From Candidatus Zhuqueibacterota bacterium (lineage in GTDB: Bacteria > Electryoneota > RPQS01): a DNA stretch of 40,683 bases. The stretch spans positions 1-40,683 of the forward strand of contig RPQS01000033.1 of NCBI GenBank assembly GCA_003818605.1. Reading direction: 5' to 3'. Positions 22,950 to 29,321 of the stretch are shown one piece after another. A model generated the notes under the pieces. The model saw only the letters and a program-made list of their open reading frames with translations. It was not told the DNA's origin and searched no databases. The position numbers and the translations under genes are program-made. Positions within the stretch are counted from its first letter, which is position 1, and each line of letters opens with the position of its first letter.

Positions 22950-24713
22950 ATGCGCGCTTTGAAATATCGGCTGTGCTTTTCCCTGTTGTTGTGCACACCG
23001 CTGATTCTGTTGGCTCAACCGGACACGGTATGGACGCGAACTTTCGGCGGAACGCAGGGGGACATCTGCTACTCCGTGCAGCGTACGCAGGACGGCGGCT
23101 ACATCATGGCGGGAGAAACGCGTTCTTCGGGAGCAGGCGGACGGGACTTTTGGCTGGTGAAAACCACATCTGTCGGTTCCATGCAATGGAACCGTACGTA
23201 CGGCGGCGCACAGGATGAAACGTGTTACGCCGTACATCAGGCATCGGATGGTGGATACGTACTTGTTGGACGAACCAACTCCTTCAGGCCGGGAAGCTGG
23301 AACGGCTGGGTCGTTCGCACAAACGCCTCGGGTGACACCATGTGGACGCGCGTCTTCGGCGGCAGTCAACCGGATGCTTTTTACTCGGTAGCGCAAGGTC
23401 CGGGCGGCTTTTTCTGGGCGGCAGGCTACACCTATTCCTACGGTTTGGCCGGAGATTATTGGCTGGTCCAACTGAGTACTTTCGGCGACAGCATCACGAC
23501 GCATACCTACGGCGGCAACCGCAGCGAGGTTTGCAACAAGATACTGATTGAAAACGACTATATGTATCTGGTGGGTTCAACGGAATCGTATGGCCAAGGG
23601 CAAACAGGATTGCCGGATTACTGGCTGCTCAAAGTCAGTTGGCTCGGGGACAGCGTTTGGAGCAGACCGTACGGAGAGGATAGATCGGACGTCTGCACAA
23701 GCATTGCCGCAGGCGACAGCGGCAGCCTGATCTTGGGCGGATATACCGAGTCATCCGGCGCGGGCCGCGCGGATTTTTGGGTGATTCGAACGGACAGCAT
23801 GGGATACTTGTGGAACGAGCGCACGTTCGGCCGCACGGGACAGGATTATTGCCAGGCCGTGATGCAGGTGGCGCCCAATCGCATTCAGGTGGCCGGAACC
23901 ACGGAGTACACCGCTGCGGGAGGAAACAACGGCTGGCTTCTGGAAATGGACAACAATCTGGATACGCTATGGAACCGGCAAGTGGGCGGAGCTTCCGTGG
24001 ATGAAATCTACGCGATGGTATCGTCCATGGACGGCACAATTTTAACCGGAGGCACGTGGAGTTTCGGTTCAGGCCAACAGGATTTTTGGCTGGTAAAAAT
24101 CGCGGCACCGGTCACACTGTTCGAAGTGACGCCCATATTCCTGAACTTCGGCGAAGTTCCCGTGGGATACTCGGCAACGCGCTCGCTGACGCTGCGCAAT
24201 GCGGGCAACATGCCCGTTACCGTTCTGAATCTGGTAACAGTGCCGCCGTTCTCGTCGGAATTTTCGTCGGGATTTGTTTTGAACGGAAACGAGCAGACGT
24301 CGTTCACGGTATTTTTTCAGCCTGCGCAGGCGGGCGAATATATTGATACGCTGTGGGTTGAGCATTCGACGGCCACCAGTCCCACCGCTGTTTATGTCAG
24401 CGGAACGGGAATTATGAGCGATGCAGATGAACCTGACCAGAATCTCCCGCAGCGTTTCGCGTTGTCTGCCGCTTATCCGAATCCGTTCAACGCGGAAACC
24501 GTGCTGACGTTCGATGTGCCTCATGCCGCACCGGTTCGTGTAGCAATCTACGATGTTCAAGGTCAGTTGACGAAGACAATCGCGGACGGCATGCTGCCCG
24601 CCGGCTCGCATCGCCTCCACTGGAACGGATCCGCGTTTGCGAGTGGAATCTATTTTGTGCGCGCGCAAAGCGATGGTTTTTCCGCCGCACGTAAAATTGT
24701 TTTGTTGAAATAA
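22950..24713 (+). CDS. Secreted propeller-like protein with ASH-type Ig domain and C-terminal sorting domain
   Basis: 587 residues from the ATG at 22950, preceded by AAGGGAGG. The longer frame upstream lies in repeat DNA and spoils the signal peptide (MRALKYRLCFSLLLCTPLILLAQ). Residues about 24-395 contain about seven repeats of the pattern TxW-xR-x-GG ... GG-x-x-xAGxT-S ... DFWLVK, which should fold as a beta-propeller. Residues about 400-500 are an ASH/choice-of-anchor-D-type Ig domain (LNFGEVPVGYSATRSLTLRN). The last 80 residues (AYPNPFNAETVLTFDV to KIVLLK) are the sorting/FlgD-like domain. It is probably exported to the surface or released. No enzymatic motif was seen. A DUF5683-like gene follows 49 bp downstream. 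Confidence 0.9.
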   Translation: MRALKYRLCFSLLLCTPLILLAQPDTVWTRTFGGTQGDICYSVQRTQDGGYIMAGETRSSGAGGRDFWLVKTTSVGSMQWNRTYGGAQDETCYAVHQASDGGYVLVGRTNSFRPGSWNGWVVRTNASGDTMWTRVFGGSQPDAFYSVAQGPGGFFWAAGYTYSYGLAGDYWLVQLSTFGDSITTHTYGGNRSEVCNKILIENDYMYLVGSTESYGQGQTGLPDYWLLKVSWLGDSVWSRPYGEDRSDVCTSIAAGDSGSLILGGYTESSGAGRADFWVIRTDSMGYLWNERTFGRTGQDYCQAVMQVAPNRIQVAGTTEYTAAGGNNGWLLEMDNNLDTLWNRQVGGASVDEIYAMVSSMDGTILTGGTWSFGSGQQDFWLVKIAAPVTLFEVTPIFLNFGEVPVGYSATRSLTLRNAGNMPVTVLNLVTVPPFSSEFSSGFVLNGNEQTSFTVFFQPAQAGEYIDTLWVEHSTATSPTAVYVSGTGIMSDADEPDQNLPQRFALSAAYPNPFNAETVLTFDVPHAAPVRVAIYDVQGQLTKTIADGMLPAGSHRLHWNGSAFASGIYFVRAQSDGFSAARKIVLLK

Positions 24714-24762
24714 TCCCTGCACGCACCGTGCACCCCTTCACGGAAACAGGAACACCGCAGTT

Positions 24763-25497
24763 ATGTGCCGCAGATTATTCCTGATTGCAGTGCTGCTGCT
24801 CGCCGGCACCGTTTGCGCCACGGCACAAACGAGTCCCGCGGACAGCTTGTTCCGCATCGCGCAAGCTCGATACGATGACGGCGATTTTGACGGCGCGGAA
24901 CTGGCCGCTCTGCGCGGATTGCGGGCCATGGAAAGCGCGGACATTTTAGACCGCCTCAAGTTTCACCTGATGCTCGGCTTCGTCTATGTGGCGCGCGATC
25001 AAAATGCAGACGCCCTGCGCGAATTCGACAGCGTCTTCACGGCGAATCCGGCTTACCATCTCGATCCGGTGCAGACGCCGCCGAAGATTCTCGAAATTTT
25101 CGACGAAGCCCATACCGCGTACATGGATCGCATCACCTCTATTCCCGAGCGTTTGCGCCAGCCGCAAGCCGACGTGCGGATGGCCGCGTCATGGCGTTCA
25201 CTGGTGGCACCTGGCTGGGGGCAGTTCTACAAGAAGCAGGACACGAAAGGCTCGGCGATCATTGCCGCGCAAGTGTTGTCTTTGGCCGCTCTGATCTATA
25301 TGCAAGTCGAAACGAATCACCGTCACGACGATTATACGCGCATCAGGAATTATGGCAATCCGAACGTGGAAGACGCGTATCAGGAATATCGTCGGGCATA
25401 CCAAACACGCAACGTCGTGGGATACATCACGTTGTCCATTTACGCTCTCAACTACCTCGACGCGCTCTATGCGCCGGTGCTGAAGAAACTCAAGTAG
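24763..25497 (+). CDS. Exported TPR-like protein with DUF5683-type C-terminus
   Basis: 244 residues. A signal peptide (MCRRLFLIAVLLLAGTVCATA) precedes a helical TPR-like region (about 26-100: IAQARYDDGDFDGAELAALRGL). The C-terminal block has the DUF5683 look: SLVAPGWGQFYKKQDTKGSAI, then a hydrophobic helix with ALIYMQVETNH and a final LNYLDALYAPVLKKL. DUF5683 proteins are widespread in FCB genomes and lack an assigned function. The two hydrophobic helices near 165-185 and 222-235 suggest membrane association. It starts shortly after the secreted-protein gene and stops 16 bp before the glycan operon. Confidence 0.8.
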   Translation: MCRRLFLIAVLLLAGTVCATAQTSPADSLFRIAQARYDDGDFDGAELAALRGLRAMESADILDRLKFHLMLGFVYVARDQNADALREFDSVFTANPAYHLDPVQTPPKILEIFDEAHTAYMDRITSIPERLRQPQADVRMAASWRSLVAPGWGQFYKKQDTKGSAIIAAQVLSLAALIYMQVETNHRHDDYTRIRNYGNPNVEDAYQEYRRAYQTRNVVGYITLSIYALNYLDALYAPVLKKLK

Positions 25498-25513
25498 CCG
25501 CGGCTGATCTCTT

Positions 25514-26602
25514 ATGACCTACATCGTTCATCGCAATTGCCGCCATTTCCGCGGCGATATTCCCTGCAAACCGCACAAGCGCGACGGCGTGATCTGCGAA
25601 AACTGTCTGCAGTTCGATCCGATTGACGCGCGGATTTGCATCATCAAATTGGCGGCGGCGGGCGACGTCATTCGCACCACACCGCTGTTGCGCAAATTGC
25701 GTTCGGAGTTTCCGCACGCGTGGATTACGTGGGTGACGGAAACTCCCGATGTGATTCCCACGCGCGCGTTCGATCCGAACGGCGTGGATGAAGTGTTGCG
25801 GTGGGGCTATGACGCGGGCTTAATTGTGGAAGAAACTCCGTGGGACTGGGTGATTCTGCTGGATAAAGATCGCCCCGCCTGCGTGCTTTCCAATCGCGCA
25901 GACGCCAAGAAGTGGAGCGGCTTCGGTTTGAGCGAGGGACGACCGATTGCTCTCGATGAAGCCGCGCATATAAAATTCCTGACCGGGATTGACGACAAAC
26001 TGAATCGCGCCAATACGCTCAGCTATCCGCAGGAAATATTCCGCATGTGCGGCTACGAGTGGAAGGGCGAGGAATATGTGCTGGATCCGTGTCTCGATCA
26101 GCCGCTGCCGGAAGGTCTGCCGGAACACAGGCCGCTCATCGGTTTGAATACGGGCTGCGCTCCGCGCTGGAAAACGCGGCTTTGGCCGGAACACTATTGG
26201 ACGGAGCTTTCGCTTGAATTAAAGCGCGCGGATTTCGGTGTGCTGCTGCTCGGCGGCCCGATAGAGCATGAAAAAAACTTGCGCATCGCCGCCGCGAGCG
26301 GAGCCACTTATCTCGGGCATTTCCCGCTGAAGCAATTCGTTCGCCTGGTCGGCCAGATTGATCTGATGGTCACGGCCGTAACGATGGCCATGCACGTGGC
26401 TATTGGACTTCAGAAGCGGCTCGTACTTTTCAACAACATTTTCAACGCGCGCGAGTTCGAGCTTTATAAACGCGGAGAAATTCTGGAACCCGATCCGCCC
26501 TGCACCTGCACATTTGTAGCCGAATGCCCGCTGCACTGCATGGAGCGCATCAAAGCGGAGCGGGTTTTAGATGCGGTTAAACGGCAGGCAGCGCGGCTAT
26601 GA
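25514..26602 (+). CDS. Glycosyltransferase family 9 (heptosyltransferase-like) with terminal Cys clusters
   Basis: 362 residues. The GT9 core starts about residue 40 (ICIIKLAAAGDVIRTTPLLRKLR, the WaaF/WaaC-like motif). It includes PLIGLNTGCAPRWKTRLWP and the C-terminal donor region LGHFPLKQFVRLVGQIDLMVTAVTMAMHVA. GT9 enzymes add heptose or related sugars to lipopolysaccharide cores. An unusual N-terminal cluster (C9, C18, C28, C31 with H11 and H21) and a C-terminal cluster (C330, C332, C338, C342) could together bind zinc or an iron-sulfur centre; this is inference. The stop overlaps the next ATG by ATGA, so the GT9-GT4-methyltransferase genes are translationally coupled. Confidence 0.9.
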   Translation: MTYIVHRNCRHFRGDIPCKPHKRDGVICENCLQFDPIDARICIIKLAAAGDVIRTTPLLRKLRSEFPHAWITWVTETPDVIPTRAFDPNGVDEVLRWGYDAGLIVEETPWDWVILLDKDRPACVLSNRADAKKWSGFGLSEGRPIALDEAAHIKFLTGIDDKLNRANTLSYPQEIFRMCGYEWKGEEYVLDPCLDQPLPEGLPEHRPLIGLNTGCAPRWKTRLWPEHYWTELSLELKRADFGVLLLGGPIEHEKNLRIAAASGATYLGHFPLKQFVRLVGQIDLMVTAVTMAMHVAIGLQKRLVLFNNIFNAREFELYKRGEILEPDPPCTCTFVAECPLHCMERIKAERVLDAVKRQAARL

Positions 26603-27744
26603 GAATCGTGATCGTCGGTCCGGCGTATCCGCTGCGCGGCGGGATTGCGCAATATCTGGCCGTACTCTATCAAAAGTTGACGGACGCCGGGCACGAGGCT
26701 AAATTTGTTTCGTTCATCAAGCAGTTTCCCAAGCTGCTTTTTCCCGGCAAGACGCAGCTTGATGACAGCCGCGATGTGATTAACGTACATCCGGCGGCGA
26801 AATTCGCGCCGCTCGGGCCGGTCAGTTGGCTTCGCACGGCGCGCGAAGTGGCGTCGTTTAATCCCGATCTGGTGATTTTCAAATGGTGGATGCCGTTTTT
26901 CGGATTGGGCTATTGGGCGGTGCAGCGTTGGGTACGCAAGCATACGAAGGCGCGCGTCCTCTACATTATTGACAACGTAATCCCGCACGAACACCGGCCC
27001 GGCGATAAATTTCTCACTCGTCTCGCGTTTTCGCAAACCGATTTTTTTGTTTCGCAGAGCCAGGCGGTGGAACGCGATTTGTTCACATGGTTTCCCGATC
27101 TTGACCGCAAGCGAACGGCGTTCTCGCCGCATCCGGTCTACGATTGCTATCCGGTTTTTCCGGGCACGCAGGCGGAAGCGCGCGCGGCGGCGGGACTTTC
27201 CCGCGAGGGCCGCTGGCTGCTTTTCTTCGGTTTTGTACGCCGCTACAAAGGTCTGGATATTTTAATCAACGCGCTCCCTGCGATTCACAAAAAATTCTCG
27301 GACGTAAAGCTCGCGGTTGTGGGCGAGTTTTACGGGCCGCGCGAGGAATACGATAAAATTATCCGCGACCTCGGACTGACCAATGCCGTATCGGTGCGCG
27401 CGGATTATTGTCCGAATGAAGAGGTCGGAAAATATTTTGCCGCCTGCGACGCGGTGGTTCTTCCCTATCGCACGGCCACGCAATCGGGCATTATTCAGGT
27501 GGCATACGCGCTCGATCTGCCCGTCATTACGACCAACGTGGGCGGACTCAGCGAAGTGGTAATGGACGGCGTAACCGGAATGGTCGTGCCGCCGGAGAAT
27601 CCCGCCGCCATCGCTGCTGCCGTCGTGAAGTTCTACGAACAGGGCGGCCGCAACGCTTTTATCGAGAATGTGCGCAAGGAAAGCCGGAGGTATAGTTGGG
27701 ACGCAATGATGGAAACAATTCTGAATCTGGCGAAGCGGCCATGA
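26599..27744 (+). CDS. Glycosyltransferase family 4
   Basis: 381 residues with a GT-B fold. The N-terminal domain begins MRIVIVGPAYPLRGGIAQYLAVL (glycine-rich acceptor loop). The C-terminal donor domain has LLFFGFVRRYKGLDILINALP, ADYCPNEEVGKYFAACDAVVLPY and the GT4 catalytic ExxxxxxxE-like segment TQSGIIQVAYALDLPVITT. It transfers a sugar from a nucleotide donor in the cytoplasm, probably during assembly of the same surface glycan as its neighbours. It overlaps the preceding and following genes by 4 bp each. Donor and acceptor are not predictable. Confidence 0.92.
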   Translation: MRIVIVGPAYPLRGGIAQYLAVLYQKLTDAGHEAKFVSFIKQFPKLLFPGKTQLDDSRDVINVHPAAKFAPLGPVSWLRTAREVASFNPDLVIFKWWMPFFGLGYWAVQRWVRKHTKARVLYIIDNVIPHEHRPGDKFLTRLAFSQTDFFVSQSQAVERDLFTWFPDLDRKRTAFSPHPVYDCYPVFPGTQAEARAAAGLSREGRWLLFFGFVRRYKGLDILINALPAIHKKFSDVKLAVVGEFYGPREEYDKIIRDLGLTNAVSVRADYCPNEEVGKYFAACDAVVLPYRTATQSGIIQVAYALDLPVITTNVGGLSEVVMDGVTGMVVPPENPAAIAAAVVKFYEQGGRNAFIENVRKESRRYSWDAMMETILNLAKRP

Positions 27745-28559
27745 GTGCGGAAGCGGTGGATTACGATCCGTTGAAGGCTGTCTTGGGACGCTGGGTGTCG
27801 CGCAGCGTATTCATGCGGCGGCTGTTCTACACCTTTCTCGGTATGTTTTTTCTGCGGCAGTGGCACGTACGGAAGGAACTCAAGCGGATTGCGCGCGCGC
27901 ATAAGATTCGCGATATTTTCGACGCGGGTTCCGGCTACGGGCAATATACCTATTTGATGGGCAAGGTCTTTCCGGGCGCGCGCATTCACGCGGTAGATGT
28001 GAAGGATGAACAGATTGCCGACGGCAATTGGTTCACGGAGCGCGTCAGGCAAAAGAATACGCATTTCGAAGTCGGCGATTTGACGACGTTCGTAAAGCCG
28101 GATTCGTTCGACTTGGCTTTATCCGTGGACGTGATGGAGCACATTCTCGAAGACGAAGCGGTTTACCGCAATGTGTTCGCATCGCTCCGTTCCGGCGGCG
28201 TGTTCGTGATTTCCACGCCCACGTCGCTACGTCCCGAATCGCATCAGGACGTAGACAGCGTGATCGGCGAACACGTGCGCGTGGGCTATACGCGCGAGGA
28301 ATTCACGGAAAAAATGAAACGCGCGGGTTTCGTCATCGAGCGCATGAAGTCCACCTACTGCCGGCCTTTCGGCGTCATGGCGTGGATGATTTTGCAGCGG
28401 ATTCCCATGCGGCTGCTCTCGCTTTCGCGTTGGCTGGCCGTGATTGTGATTCCATGGCTGATTGTGTTGTATCTTCCCGCCGCACTCTGTATGTTTCTGG
28501 ATGTCAACCTTCCCTGTCGCTGGGGCGGCGGCTGGCTGTTGACGGTGCGCAAGTCTTAA
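27741..28559 (+). CDS. Class I SAM-dependent methyltransferase with C-terminal membrane anchor
   Basis: 272 residues from the ATG at 27741, which overlaps the GT4 stop (ATGA). The open frame extends upstream to 27696 but inside the GT4 gene. Motif I is IFDAGSGYGQYT (about 59-70), followed by HAVDVKDEQI and the acidic SFDLALSVDVMEHILED post-motif. Residues about 220-258 contain two hydrophobic stretches (LAVIVIPWLIVLYLPAALCM), suggesting membrane attachment. In this operon it most likely methylates a lipid-linked glycan or a sugar intermediate. The acceptor is unknown. Confidence 0.9.
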   Translation: MSAEAVDYDPLKAVLGRWVSRSVFMRRLFYTFLGMFFLRQWHVRKELKRIARAHKIRDIFDAGSGYGQYTYLMGKVFPGARIHAVDVKDEQIADGNWFTERVRQKNTHFEVGDLTTFVKPDSFDLALSVDVMEHILEDEAVYRNVFASLRSGGVFVISTPTSLRPESHQDVDSVIGEHVRVGYTREEFTEKMKRAGFVIERMKSTYCRPFGVMAWMILQRIPMRLLSLSRWLAVIVIPWLIVLYLPAALCMFLDVNLPCRWGGGWLLTVRKS

Positions 28560-28585
28560 ATAGAAATTTCCTCTCGCTCCGTGGG

Positions 28586-28620
28586 CGGACGAATCCTGAG
28601 TTCGTCCGTTTTTTATTTTT
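28586..28620 (+). terminator. Intrinsic terminator of the glycan operon
   Basis: Perfect 8-bp stem CGGACGAA / TTCGTCCG (28586-28593 and 28601-28608) followed by TTTTTTATTTTT. Confidence 0.92.
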
Positions 28621-28771
28621 CCGAGTCCACGTTTTACTATAAACAATACGTTTCACTTGCGGCGATCTTGCGAATTATAGAACAAGACTGGCGGCAGGAA
28701 CCCTTGCATGATAAGCGTTGTTTCATTATTATGGAGGCCGGAGTTGACATCATAAATACAGGAGGTGTCCG

Positions 28772-29212
28772 ATGGTTCTGAGAGATATCCTTCATTTCAA
28801 AGGGCGTGACGTTTTCACGACCACGCCTCAAGACACGGTGTATAACGCCGCGCAGAAACTTGTCTCCAACAACATCAGAGCTTTACCTGTAGTAAACAAG
28901 CAAAACATGTTAACGGGAATCATTACGGCGTGGGACATCCTGCGCCTGACCACCACCAATCCGAACGACTTCAATGCACTGCTGGTCGGCGACTATATGA
29001 CGCGTGAAGTGTACACCGCCGGAACCGGCGCCTCGGTAGACACGGCACTTTGCGTGATGAACGAACGCCATATCCATCACATTCCGATTGTGGAGGAAGG
29101 AAATCTCATCGGCATGGTCTCACAGGGCGATTTAGTGCGAGCCCGCCTGGAGAACGTGCAGCTTGAACCCAAGCACATGACCAATTTCGTATTGACGAAG
29201 TATCCTGTTTAG
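28772..29212 (+). CDS. CBS-domain pair protein
   Basis: 146 residues, two CBS domains in tandem: residues about 10-65 (TTTPQDTVYNAAQKLVSNNI, then ALPVVNKQNMLTGIITAWDIL) and 78-135 (VDTALCVMNERHIHHIPIVEE, then LIGMVSQGDLVRARL). Such stand-alone Bateman modules bind adenine nucleotides or AdoMet and regulate partners. The partner is unknown, since neighbouring genes are unrelated. A very strong SD (AGGAGGTG) precedes the ATG. A terminator follows immediately, so it is monocistronic. Confidence 0.93.
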   Translation: MVLRDILHFKGRDVFTTTPQDTVYNAAQKLVSNNIRALPVVNKQNMLTGIITAWDILRLTTTNPNDFNALLVGDYMTREVYTAGTGASVDTALCVMNERHIHHIPIVEEGNLIGMVSQGDLVRARLENVQLEPKHMTNFVLTKYPV

Positions 29213-29233
29213 CCGCTCCCCTTCTGTAAACAA

Positions 29234-29259
29234 AACCCGGCCTTGTGTCGGGTTTTTTG
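29234..29259 (+). terminator. Intrinsic terminator of the CBS gene
   Basis: AACCCG / CGGGTT arms (29234-29239 and 29249-29254) followed by a run of six T. Confidence 0.8.
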
Positions 29260-29273
29260 TTGCCGTGATAAAG

Positions 29274-29299
29274 CAAGGGCGCACCGAAGTACGCCCTTG
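29274..29299 (-). terminator. Hairpin downstream of the amidotransferase-like secreted protein gene
   Basis: CAAGGGCG and CGCCCTTG arms (8 bp) with a 10-nt loop. In the minus direction the hairpin is followed by CTTTATC, a weak T-tract. It lies 23 bp beyond the stop at 29322. Confidence 0.6.
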
Positions 29300-29321
29300 A
29301 ATCATTTCGTTGTGCTCAGGA

